A stretch of 14,309 bases of DNA from Methanobacteriota archaeon (GCA_014384685.1 JACNFL010000151.1:1-14309), one strand, 5' to 3'; counted from the stretch's first letter, positions 1 to 7,596 are shown. Notes: generated by a model from the letters alone, not told the origin. Made by a program: numbers and translations.

Positions 1-1817
1 AAAACCACTCCTCCAACTAACGCATAGTGGAAGTGAGCAACCACGAAGTATGTTTCATGCAAATGGGTGTTCATTGAAATTGCTGGGAAGAACATTCCAG
101 AAATACCACCCAATGTGAAGGTGATTAAAAATCCGAGCGCCCATAGCGTGTGAGTACGGTAAACTAGGGAACCTCCGTGCATTGTTTTGAGCCAATTGAA
201 GATTTTAATTCCTGTAGGAACAGCCACAGCCATTGTTGTAAGCATCATTACGAAACGCAGAGCAGGAGACATTCCACTGGTCAACATGTGGTGACCGTAT
301 ACGATGAATGATACAAATCCAATTCCCGCGAGCGCGTAAACCATTGAGCGATAGCCGAAGATCGCTCTTCTTGCACTAGTCGCTAATACTTCAGAAACGA
401 TACCGAAAGCAGGTAAAATAACCACATAAACTTCGGGATGTCCAAAGTACCAGAATAAGTGACTCCAAAGAACAGGGTCACCCCCTGCTGAGACATTGAA
501 GAACGCCGTCGCTACCGTACGATCGAGAAGTGCTTCAATCAAACCAATTCCAAAGGCTGGGATTGATATGAATAGGCACATGATAGAAACTAGAATTGAC
601 CAAGTGAAAAGAGGCATTTGCATCCAACCCATACCAGGTGCTCGCATACATGCAATGGTTGTGATGAAATTGATTCCAGCAAGAGTTGACGATGCTACTA
701 GCATAATTTGGCCAGCAACCCAAAAGGTGGCTCCTGTATGGGTTCCAACCCACCCTGTAATTGGTTGGTATCCAGTCCAACCAACATCAGCAGCGTTACT
801 TGAGAAGATCCCACTCATGATGAGAACTGATGCAACCGGATTAAGCCAAAATGCCATAGCATTGATTCTTGGGAAGGCTAAATCCTTAGCACCAATTTGT
901 AGCGGGACAATCCAATTAGCAAATCCATTAATCATTGGCATTGCCGCTAAGAAAATCATAATTGTTCCATGTAAGGTGAAGAATTGATTGTATTCATCTT
1001 TGGTTAAGAAATCGCTACCGGGAACTGCTAACTGAGTACGCATCAACAGGGCAAGAACTCCGCCAACTACGAAGTAAAAGAGTCCAGCTACGAAGTAAAG
1101 AGTTCCAATCTTCTTGTGGTCTGTGCTAGTCAACCATTCAGCAAGCCAAGGTGCAAAAGCAGCCCAACTGAAGCCTTCAGGATTCATTCGGTAGAATACG
1201 TAAACTATGGCAACAAACAGTAATAGCGTTACTAAAATAATTGCAGAGAATAGGACTACGAGTCCATCAGCATCCTCCAAAGGCTCGGCCCCTCCACCCA
1301 TTGAACTCATAGTGAAGGTTGACTGGGCCCAGTGGTCATCAGCACTAGCGTCTCCATCTCCATTAACTGAGTTAGCAGTCAAGGTAAAACTTGATGTTCC
1401 ACTCGCAGGTGAAGTCCATTCAATTGTCCAAGATGTTTGGTCATTACCTGAATCAGTGTGGGTTAACTGTCCTGCCATTAATTGGGTTGAGTCGTCAGTT
1501 GATGCAAGGGTTCCTTTTGATGCAACAAGATTGAATCCACCCATGTTATCTTGAGTTTCAGCAGCCACATCTCCGGGACCACCAGTAAAACCAACTAAGA
1601 ATGAATAAGTTTCAGCGGCGTTGTATGTTTCGGGTAGTGCACTACCGTTTGCTAATGTCATGAAAACTGACACATCACCACTAGGGCTTCCAGCGTGGCA
1701 AGAACATCCTGTTTCTACATTAGAGATACCAGTTGGCCTCGCTTGCATACTAGGTGCTAACAACATTGCAACTAGTACTATTGAGAAGATTGCGATAAAT
1801 TTCTTATTTACTTGCAC
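1..1817 (-). CDS. coxA: Cytochrome c oxidase subunit I with N-terminal extracytoplasmic domain (3' partial)
   Basis: Catalytic subunit of an aa3-type heme-copper oxidase, which reduces O2 to water and pumps protons across the cytoplasmic membrane. It starts at a GTG and runs off the left edge after about 605 codons, so the last helices are missing. All type-A core residues are visible: heme a ligand H283 (TLHG), CuB ligands H460 with cross-linked Y464 in HPEVY (E462 is the D-channel glutamate), H509-H510, heme a3/a ligands H595 and H597 (HFHY), D-channel entry D312 (GAKDLAFPR) and K-channel K538 (PTGIKIF). Spacings match bovine COX1 within two residues. Before the usual start (STDHKK, about residue 231) lie a signal peptide (1-26), a beta-rich domain (about 27-175) with CSCH at 38-41, an acidic linker and an extra TM helix (about 186-209). 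The start lies 10 bases past the coxB stop, with a GAGGTG ribosome binding site overlapping that stop, so translation is likely coupled. The oxidase identity is certain; the role of the added domain is unknown. Confidence 0.96.
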   Translation of the reverse strand, partial: MQVNKKFIAIFSIVLVAMLLAPSMQARPTGISNVETGCSCHAGSPSGDVSVFMTLANGSALPETYNAAETYSFLVGFTGGPGDVAAETQDNMGGFNLVASKGTLASTDDSTQLMAGQLTHTDSGNDQTSWTIEWTSPASGTSSFTLTANSVNGDGDASADDHWAQSTFTMSSMGGGAEPLEDADGLVVLFSAIILVTLLLFVAIVYVFYRMNPEGFSWAAFAPWLAEWLTSTDHKKIGTLYFVAGLFYFVVGGVLALLMRTQLAVPGSDFLTKDEYNQFFTLHGTIMIFLAAMPMINGFANWIVPLQIGAKDLAFPRINAMAFWLNPVASVLIMSGIFSSNAADVGWTGYQPITGWVGTHTGATFWVAGQIMLVASSTLAGINFITTIACMRAPGMGWMQMPLFTWSILVSIMCLFISIPAFGIGLIEALLDRTVATAFFNVSAGGDPVLWSHLFWYFGHPEVYVVILPAFGIVSEVLATSARRAIFGYRSMVYALAGIGFVSFIVYGHHMLTSGMSPALRFVMMLTTMAVAVPTGIKIFNWLKTMHGGSLVYRTHTLWALGFLITFTLGGISGMFFPAISMNTHLHETYFVVAHFHYALVGGVV

Positions 1818-1827
1818 AATAAACACC

Positions 1828-2472
1828 TCACTCGTGAACCTCAAGAATCGCAGTCATGTATGCATGGTCATCGCCACAAAATTCTGCACAATCAATGAAA
1901 AATTTACCAGTTAAATCAATTGGAAGCCAAATTGCAGTCTGCAGTCCAGGTACGGCATCTTCCTTTGCACCCCATTGAACGAAGTAAGGTGAATGAGTAA
2001 CATCCCCAGAAGTTAAATCAATTCGATACATGGTATTATTTTTCAGAATTAGCGTGGTTAACCCAGTATCTGAATCAACTCCCACATCGCAAAGGTCTGT
2101 ACTTAATTCTCTACAATCAAATTCCCAGTACCATTGATAGCCAGTAACTCCAACTTCAAAGTAATCAACACCCTCAACTCCAATTGCATCAGGATCTTCC
2201 CACACATCGGATGTTGGTCCAATGATGATAATTGTGAGATAAATAATAAGGATAGATGGAGCAATAATCCATGCAGCTTCCAACTTTCCATTGTGATAAT
2301 GTAGCGGAAATTCTCCAACTTTGAGATTATCAATATTCGGCACTTCTCCGTCCTTTGCGCGGTAGAAGAATGAATGGTGTAATTGCCATCCAAAAACTAT
2401 GACGCCTACAAAGATAGACCAGTTCCAAAATATCTCAAACAACTCATTGTATGAAGCGCCACCTACAGCCAT
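1828..2472 (-). CDS. coxB: Cytochrome c oxidase subunit II (CuA-containing)
   Basis: Accepts electrons from the soluble or membrane donor at its binuclear CuA centre and passes them to heme a of subunit I. From the ATG at 2472 it is 214 residues. Two N-terminal membrane helices are visible (about 11-30 and 66-85), followed by the extracytoplasmic cupredoxin domain. The aromatic stretch GYQWYWEFD is at 111-119. CuA ligands are H160 and the CxxxCxxxHxxM set C195, E197, C199, H203 and M206. E65 before helix 2 corresponds to the K-channel glutamate of subunit II. The frame stays open upstream to a TTG at 2547, but that extension (25 residues, Cys-rich) is unlike the family, so the ATG followed by MAVGGASYNE is preferred; a GAGGG lies 7 bases upstream of it. 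It leads the coxB-coxA operon. Confidence 0.95.
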   Translation of the reverse strand: MAVGGASYNELFEIFWNWSIFVGVIVFGWQLHHSFFYRAKDGEVPNIDNLKVGEFPLHYHNGKLEAAWIIAPSILIIYLTIIIIGPTSDVWEDPDAIGVEGVDYFEVGVTGYQWYWEFDCRELSTDLCDVGVDSDTGLTTLILKNNTMYRIDLTSGDVTHSPYFVQWGAKEDAVPGLQTAIWLPIDLTGKFFIDCAEFCGDDHAYMTAILEVHE

Positions 2473-2518
2473 GGAAAACCCTCTTGCTTCGGCCGTAAAG
2501 CGGTCCGTAGTTAAGCAT
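2444..2518 (-). CDS. Candidate 24-residue upstream ORF overlapping the coxB start
   Basis: An ATG at 2518 lies six bases after a strong GAGGTG Shine-Dalgarno sequence, a better site than that of coxB itself. It opens 24 codons (beginning MLNYGPLYGRSK) in a different frame and ends at a TGA 27 bases inside coxB. It is seen directly in sequence, but there is no homology or expression evidence. It could be a leader peptide that couples or tunes coxB translation. It could equally be a chance ORF, or a sign that the real coxB start lies elsewhere. Confidence 0.3.
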   Translation of the reverse strand: MLNYGPLYGRSKRVFHGCRWRFIQ

Positions 2519-2556
2519 TGGCAACACCTCACATATACTGTTAACAAAGTTTGAGC

Positions 2557-2564
2557 GATATTTT
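2557..2564 (-). promoter_or_regulatory. Possible TATA box of the coxB-coxA operon
   Basis: AAAATATC on the minus strand lies about 40 bases upstream of the ATG at 2518. With the usual archaeal spacing of about 25 bases, transcription would begin near 2535 and give a short leader carrying the GAGGTG site. This is a weak consensus match and an inference only. The divergent 2473-2695 gap must also hold the promoter for the receiver gene. Confidence 0.25.
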
Positions 2565-2695
2565 CAATCTAACACACACGGCGCAGTGCCCCATTGACAC
2601 ATCCGATAGTTGAGATTCAAGTCCCTTTTCATGGTCATTATGACATGCTTTTTTCACAAGATACGATTTCGCAAAGGTTGAATTGGTAGGGCTGT

Positions 2696-3088
2696 ATGGC
2701 TCCGCCTATGAGTGTGCGGGCGTTGGTGGTTGAGGACAACCAAGTTAACGTACGTTTATTGCTTGCTTTGCTCAAAGGAAAGGGCATTACAGAGATTGAA
2801 ATTGCAGAGGATGCTAACCAAGCATTTACTGCTCTCCAAACCGGCGCTTTTGATTTAATTTTCATGGATATTCAATTACCATGGACAGATGGTTTACAAT
2901 TGACAAAAGCAATTCGTGACCATCCACTCGTACGAAAAAGTAGGATTATTGCGGTAACAGCGTTCTCAACTCCAGAAGATCGCCGTAAGGCGGCAACAGC
3001 GGGATGTGATGCATTTGTTCCAAAGCCGGTTCGTCGCGAAGAGTTGTATCGAGTAATTGATGAACAGTTAGCCGAGGCTGGCAACTGA
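2696..3088 (+). CDS. Stand-alone response regulator receiver domain protein (CheY-like)
   Basis: A single REC domain of 130 residues with no output domain. The family accepts a phosphoryl group from a histidine kinase on a conserved aspartate and signals through protein contacts. Visible residues are the acidic pair E13-D14 (VVEDN), phospho-acceptor D58 (IFMDIQLP), the switch Thr in AVTAFS and the conserved Lys in the VPKPV motif. All are present, so the domain should be competent. The start is ATG 2696, preceded by GGTAGGG; ATG 2708 (MSVRALVVED) is a credible alternative that would trim four residues. No kinase gene is in the window, so the partner is unknown. It is transcribed away from the cox operon, and the next genes on the same strand (DUF167, TOPRIM) begin about 90 bases later. 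Confidence 0.9.
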   Translation: MAPPMSVRALVVEDNQVNVRLLLALLKGKGITEIEIAEDANQAFTALQTGAFDLIFMDIQLPWTDGLQLTKAIRDHPLVRKSRIIAVTAFSTPEDRRKAATAGCDAFVPKPVRREELYRVIDEQLAEAGN

Positions 3089-3177
3089 ATCGTTTTATTC
3101 AAATGCCGTTCATTGTAGAAAGTTAACCGCTTTATTTTCATGCTTGACCACAATTCAAGGTACACGGGGTGATAGTC

Positions 3178-3498
3178 ATGGCCGGCATTAGTGATGTTGT
3201 TACCCTGTCATCATCTGGAGAAGTTTCAATTGCCATTGAACTTCAACCTTCATCTTCAAGTTCAGAAATTTTGGGAATCAATGAATGGCGTCAACGATTG
3301 CAAGTTAAAGTCACTTCACCAGCTTTGAAGGGGGCGGCAAATCAAGCCCTCATTGATTTGATGGCAGATTTTTTTGGCTTATCTAATTCATCAGTAAAAT
3401 TGGATTCTGGAGCCAAAGATATACGTAAACGCATATTACTTTCAGATATATCATTGGAAATAGTGGTAGAGAAACTTGAACATTATTTAGAGAAATAA
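3178..3498 (+). CDS. DUF167 / YggU family protein
   Basis: Small conserved protein of 106 residues belonging to the DUF167 (YggU) family, a compact alpha/beta fold of unproven biochemical function found across domains of life. The family signature is clear: a strand with a VSIAIELQP pattern, then LQVKVTSPALKGAANQAL (the hallmark Gly-x-Ala-Asn turn before the long helix), then a conserved Gly in the SGAKDIRKR segment. ATG 3178 is chosen because a GGTGAT, complementary to the archaeal 16S 3' end, ends five bases before it. A GTG at 3169 in the same frame overlaps that site and is less likely. The TOPRIM gene follows after 23 bases, suggesting co-transcription. Confidence 0.88.
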   Translation: MAGISDVVTLSSSGEVSIAIELQPSSSSSEILGINEWRQRLQVKVTSPALKGAANQALIDLMADFFGLSNSSVKLDSGAKDIRKRILLSDISLEIVVEKLEHYLEK

Positions 3499-3521
3499 TA
3501 CATCAGCACGGGAGGGAATGA

Positions 3522-4025
3522 ATGAATCGTAAAAGCGCCGGTGGGAACCCCACTCAAGATGTACGGTTTGAGAGTGCAGGTCGTGCATTGGCATTAGCCC
3601 GTGAAAGAAACCGAGATGTTGAGCAAGGTGGTTCCTCTTGCCCAGTATTAATTGAGGGAATTAAAGATGTCAAGGCATTAAGGAAATTAGGCTTCACCGG
3701 AGTCATAGAACAACTGAATAGAGGTTGGGACCGTAGTCGTTTAGTGGCATATTTATTTGAAAAATATGGTTGTAATAATCCAAATGATGGCGGCCCAGCC
3801 ATCATATTATTGATGGATTGGGATCGCACTGGTGGACGCATTCAAAATGACATGAGCATGCGTCTTAGGGCAATGGATGTTTCATTAGACGAAGAGACAC
3901 GAATCGAATTAGTAAGGGCCATGAAGCCAGAAGGAAAGACAATTGAATCATTGGCCCCTTTTGCTAGCGAATTACGTGAAAAAATGAGTCATCATGACCC
4001 TGATGGTTCAGATGGAGAGGAGTAA
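3522..4025 (+). CDS. Small archaeal TOPRIM-domain protein (RNase M5-like)
   Basis: 167-residue protein built around a TOPRIM fold, the Mg2+-binding module of topoisomerases, DnaG primase, OLD nucleases and RNase M5. The first motif is VLIEGIKD (catalytic Glu45, about 42-49), and the DxD motif is LLMDWDRTG (Asp99 and Asp101). A helix-rich tail with KPEGKTIESL and an acidic end follows. Archaeal homologues are often labelled RNase M5-related, but an activity in archaea is not established as far as I know; primase-like or nuclease chemistry is possible. A GGAGG lies six bases before the ATG; an overlapping ATG at 3518 is out of frame. The 3' end overlaps the convergent SNF2 ATPase gene by 34 bases. 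Confidence 0.82.
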   Translation: MNRKSAGGNPTQDVRFESAGRALALARERNRDVEQGGSSCPVLIEGIKDVKALRKLGFTGVIEQLNRGWDRSRLVAYLFEKYGCNNPNDGGPAIILLMDWDRTGGRIQNDMSMRLRAMDVSLDEETRIELVRAMKPEGKTIESLAPFASELREKMSHHDPDGSDGEE

Positions 4026-7006
4026 TCCTCTAGTTGAATGATAATTCGAGCGCTGAGTTCTGCTTGGACCCCCTCACGGATTTTTTCAAGGTGAAGGATT
4101 CGTTCATCAAGTTCTCTGGTTAGCCTTGTTATCAATCCGTTTTTCATTCGTCTCCAACGATCATCCACAGCCGCACCACCTTGTTGCTGGCGATAGACTG
4201 CAGCACGAATTTGTTCTCGCTCCCGTTCTATTCTTTCCATCCACGAGCGTTGGACATTATGGCGCAACTCATCCAATAGAGGGGCAAGCCTTGCCCTTTC
4301 ATCTTCTAAGAGCCAGCCATGAATTCTATCAAGAGCGCCCTCAATAATTTCTTCATCGTTTTCTTCTAACATTACCCGCTCAACTTCCTCAAAGGATTTC
4401 CATGGGTAGAGTGGTTGGTTGGGTATTGGCATGCCATGTTTATCAAGTACAAGCCATCTTCGAACAGCGTGATTTGATAACCCAGCAACAATCCAATCAA
4501 GGCAGATTAGCATACACCCTTCCTCATCCCAATTCTTTGGTCTCATTGCTTTGAGTTGAGTAACGGGGGCGATTCCAGCGACTTTCCATCCGCTGATGGT
4601 GGCATCAGGGTTTGGTTCACCACCAATCGGTTCACGCAACCATTGGATAATTGGATGCCATGGGGCAAGTTGGACAAGGTCTGTTCTGTCCTTTGCCTCA
4701 TCTCTGTCAATCGCAACTCCAATTATGTGTGGTCCTGCAGATCCTGCTAACATTTCAATGTGCTTTTGCCATCCACTAGTCAACCAATCAGAAAGAGATT
4801 TATCATCACATCTTAGTGCTAATTCATCAACGCTATATTGACTTAATTTCAAGTGCCAATAGCCATCAACTTTGTACACACTTGAATTTCGGTCTCGTTG
4901 CTTTAATCTTGCTTTCACCCAGGCAATTAATTGAACCGGATCAATACCAAGTTCCATGTTGATAGCGTCTTCTCTCAACGTTCGTATACCCGGGTCATTA
5001 CCAAGCCATTCACGTTCTTCAGTCGCTCGTTCTGTTAGCCACCGCTCACGTTTTTCAAGTAAAGTGTCAAGGCCGCCATCAACGTTGGCAACTTCATCAG
5101 CATTAACTAGACTGTACCCACTGTGGCCTAAACGCTTGGCACGAGGATTGTTTAGTTCGGTTTGAGCAACAAGCCGCATGGCTTTGCCAAGTAGTGGGTC
5201 AAGCATTCCAATTGAATCTTCAAATAATCTTATTCGGTGGAATAAACGGCCTAGAATTGCAGCGTCTATTGTTCCTTCAACTGCTAAGTTGAGAATAGTA
5301 ATCACATCTGCTTCTTGACCAAATCTATCAAGTCGGCCAATACGCTGTTCAATCCTCATTGGATTCCATGGTAAATCATAGTTGACAAGCCGATGGCAAT
5401 GCTGTTGATCTAATCCTTCACTCCCCACTTCACTTGAGAGAAGTACATCGATTTCGCCATTAGCAAATTGATTACGCAAAACCTCTCTCTGGAGCATTGG
5501 TGTTTGCCCACTTAGAACCTTACAATTGACACCTTCTTCGGTTAATCTCCGATGTAAATAAGCAAGTGTTCCTCGGAAATGACTGAACAAAAGTATGCCT
5601 CCAACACGGTCTTCTTCAAGGGAGTTCAACATCCACAGTTTCATCGCTTCAAACTTTGAGTCTTCATCTCCCAGTTCTTCTGCTGCATCAATCAATTCGT
5701 CAAGGTCACCAAAGCGACTCAGAAGCCGATGTTCGGCTTCTCGGATTGTACCATCATCTGCTTCATCTTGACCTTCGGTTCCGAAATCAAAAGCAGCTCT
5801 TGCTGTTTGTCGTAATTGAGTCTGTACATGAGTAGCGAATGCTTGTAGGCAACTACTGGCCATTCTCTCAGGTACGACCAGTGCCCAATCAAATCTATCT
5901 GAATCAGGGTTTCTCAATTGCATCAATCGCCAAGTCCAGCGTCTAGCAGCCTCATACAGTCTCCACTCAGCAGCACTCAATTCAACATCCAATGTGATGG
6001 CTTCACGGGTTGCTAGATGGAGGTCTAAATCCCGACGTCTTGTTCTAACAATTAGTTCATTGAGTGGTCTGAGTTGACGAATCAAATCAGCAACTTCTAA
6101 GCGATTTCTTTGCAAATATTCATCTCTCCAACCAAGGGGGTCGGAGCAGATTTCAATGGCTTGAGTCAAACGTGGATCGTTTGTGAACCCAGGTGTCATA
6201 TTCAATATCTGTAGCGCACCCAAAGCCCCCTCAAGGTCTGGTATAGTTTGCGCTGTTGCATCCAAAGCAGTATTCAACATCTGCATAGGTCTCATGGTTG
6301 CTTGGAAGGAAATAAAATCAGGCCATCTATCAGGTGCTAGAAGTGAAAGTTGCACCCATAATTCTTCATTTGAGAGATTGACAGGGGTAGCTGTTAGGAA
6401 CAGCGTTTGCCTACTATGTAATGAAAGAATCTGGATGGCATCATGTAATCGACTACGGGGATTTCTGCAATGATGCGACTCATCAACAATTGTCAGAAGT
6501 AGGTCTGGAACCCCCTCTTCCATCAGTTCTCTCAACAATTTTGATTGTCTGAAAATTCCATGGCTAGTGACAACAACGAGTGACTCCCCATCACGAATTC
6601 TGTCTAAAGCATGATGCAATTTCTTACCAGTATTTGCTTCAAATCCATCAAGGTCACAACGGTGAAACATTTCTTGCAACCATTTCAATCTTAATCCACC
6701 GGGGCAAATGATGAGAATGCCGCCAGTTTCACCCATCGCGTGAAGGCGGCGTAAAACATGCAATGCCGACACAGTCTTTCCTAATCCGACTTCATCAGCA
6801 ATTAGTAATCCATCCCAATTACTGGAAGTCAGCCTTGCTGCTGGAAGGTGCTGATGTGGCTGGTCCAGCCAGCGACCAAAATTTAGTAATGGGCATAAAT
6901 CAGATGGTGGGAATCTAATATCTAAATCGGCGCGAATTAGATTCCACTCATGGGCACCTAACTTTGCGCCGCTGGCGCCTTCATTTCTACTACCTAAATC
7001 GCTCAA
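3992..7006 (-). CDS. RapA-like SNF2-family helicase/ATPase
   Basis: A 1004-residue superfamily 2 ATPase of the SNF2 group, likely a double-stranded nucleic acid translocase that remodels protein-DNA or polymerase complexes. Lobe 1 shows ADEVGLGKT (Walker A, about 70-78), a DESH Walker B box (175-178) and TATP (205-208). Lobe 2 shows LLFSHF (about 472-477), SSEVGSEGLD (524-533) and the arginine-finger motif EQRIGRLDRFGQ (553-564). SEVGSEG plus DLPWNP and IGRLDRFGQ resembles bacterial RapA and its archaeal relatives rather than eukaryotic Swi2. Residues about 600-1004 are not recognised and include a charged, probably coiled-coil segment near 920-985. The start is TTG 7006: an in-frame stop lies about 50 bases upstream and there is no ATG before motif I. 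DISARM DrmD-type proteins share this architecture, but no methylase or phospholipase-D partner is nearby, so defence is not supported. Confidence 0.88.
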   Translation of the reverse strand: MSDLGSRNEGASGAKLGAHEWNLIRADLDIRFPPSDLCPLLNFGRWLDQPHQHLPAARLTSSNWDGLLIADEVGLGKTVSALHVLRRLHAMGETGGILIICPGGLRLKWLQEMFHRCDLDGFEANTGKKLHHALDRIRDGESLVVVTSHGIFRQSKLLRELMEEGVPDLLLTIVDESHHCRNPRSRLHDAIQILSLHSRQTLFLTATPVNLSNEELWVQLSLLAPDRWPDFISFQATMRPMQMLNTALDATAQTIPDLEGALGALQILNMTPGFTNDPRLTQAIEICSDPLGWRDEYLQRNRLEVADLIRQLRPLNELIVRTRRRDLDLHLATREAITLDVELSAAEWRLYEAARRWTWRLMQLRNPDSDRFDWALVVPERMASSCLQAFATHVQTQLRQTARAAFDFGTEGQDEADDGTIREAEHRLLSRFGDLDELIDAAEELGDEDSKFEAMKLWMLNSLEEDRVGGILLFSHFRGTLAYLHRRLTEEGVNCKVLSGQTPMLQREVLRNQFANGEIDVLLSSEVGSEGLDQQHCHRLVNYDLPWNPMRIEQRIGRLDRFGQEADVITILNLAVEGTIDAAILGRLFHRIRLFEDSIGMLDPLLGKAMRLVAQTELNNPRAKRLGHSGYSLVNADEVANVDGGLDTLLEKRERWLTERATEEREWLGNDPGIRTLREDAINMELGIDPVQLIAWVKARLKQRDRNSSVYKVDGYWHLKLSQYSVDELALRCDDKSLSDWLTSGWQKHIEMLAGSAGPHIIGVAIDRDEAKDRTDLVQLAPWHPIIQWLREPIGGEPNPDATISGWKVAGIAPVTQLKAMRPKNWDEEGCMLICLDWIVAGLSNHAVRRWLVLDKHGMPIPNQPLYPWKSFEEVERVMLEENDEEIIEGALDRIHGWLLEDERARLAPLLDELRHNVQRSWMERIEREREQIRAAVYRQQQGGAAVDDRWRRMKNGLITRLTRELDERILHLEKIREGVQAELSARIIIQLEDYSSPSEPSGS

Positions 7007-7099
7007 CAGTGCCCTACCGCAGAGCGACCGTTCTTGAAGATGCGCGAATCAACACCATGAAATAGCCAAAAAACGCCATTTTCCATAAACCGGCACTTC

Positions 7100-7112
7100 A
7101 GTAATAATTACT
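7100..7112. promoter_or_regulatory. Perfect 13-base inverted repeat, possible operator
   Basis: AGTAATAATTACT has two perfect 6-base arms around one central base. It sits about 95 bases upstream of the SNF2 ATPase start and 35 bases beyond the stop of the Lrp gene. Short AT-rich dyads of this size are typical Lrp/AsnC-type or other HTH operators. Binding by the adjacent Lrp regulator is an inference; in AT-rich DNA such a palindrome can also arise by chance. Confidence 0.25.
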
Positions 7113-7146
7113 AAAAATTAACCAAATGATAACCCATTAACTGGGC

Positions 7147-7596
7147 TTACTTCGGTAATTTCACACCTTGTTCTTTTACTGTGTTTAACACTACCATTGT
7201 AGTAGAACGTTCAACTCCTTCAGTAGATAGAACGGTTTTGGTGAAGTCATCTAAGTCATCCCTATCACTTACCCGCGCAAACACCAAACTATCCATTTCG
7301 CCTGTCACATCATAAACTGCGAAAACCCGAGGGTCGTCTGCAATCAAGCGCTGTACAGGTAGTAATTCTCCTTTGACAATTCGCAACCCGACAACGACGC
7401 TCATTTCCCAGCCAACTTTGTCAGCATCTAGGGTGACAGTATAGCCAGTGATGACTCCATTTTCTTCTAATTTCCCAAGTCGATTTGACACTGTTCCTAG
7501 AGCGACACCTACCATGTCAGCTAGCGCTCTCATTGAGAGTCTACCATCTTCTTGAAGTGCTTCAATCAGTTGCTTGTCAGTTTCATCCAAGTCCAT
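7147..7596 (-). CDS. Lrp/AsnC family transcriptional regulator
   Basis: 149-residue archaeal feast/famine regulator. The N-terminal winged helix-turn-helix spans about 1-50: LDETDKQLIEALQEDGRLS is the classic family opening, ALADMVGVALGTVSNRL is the recognition helix region, and LEENGVITGYTVTLD follows. The RAM (ActD-type) effector and oligomerisation domain spans about 63-142, with the conserved VYDVTGEMDSLVFARV strand and Gly. The family binds amino acids or related ligands and acts as dimers or octamers to activate or repress metabolic genes. The start is ATG 7596 with only a GTGGG just upstream, so the message may be leaderless or weakly led. It lies between the SNF2 ATPase and the membrane-protein gene, all on the minus strand, with gaps of about 140 bases on both sides. 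Targets are unknown; autoregulation would be typical. Confidence 0.94.
   Translation of the reverse strand: MDLDETDKQLIEALQEDGRLSMRALADMVGVALGTVSNRLGKLEENGVITGYTVTLDADKVGWEMSVVVGLRIVKGELLPVQRLIADDPRVFAVYDVTGEMDSLVFARVSDRDDLDDFTKTVLSTEGVERSTTMVVLNTVKEQGVKLPK

Noticed and set aside
496..987. 163-residue open frame on the plus strand
   Set aside because: It lies wholly antisense to the conserved catalytic core of coxA, whose residues match the family throughout; its product has no family-like features.
1207..1554. 115-residue plus-strand frame, and a further one at 1621-1914
   Set aside because: Both are antisense to the signal-peptide and extracytoplasmic part of coxA; the minus-strand frame is continuous with the oxidase core and has a ribosome binding site.
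2473..2547. TTG-led 25-residue extension of coxB
   Set aside because: The extension is Cys-rich, unlike subunit II N-termini, and would abolish the usual N-terminal helix layout; ATG 2472 fits better.
3992..7006. SNF2 ATPase as part of a DISARM or other defence system
   Set aside because: No adjacent methyltransferase acting on DNA, DUF1998 protein, phospholipase-D nuclease or mobile-element signature; neighbours are housekeeping genes.
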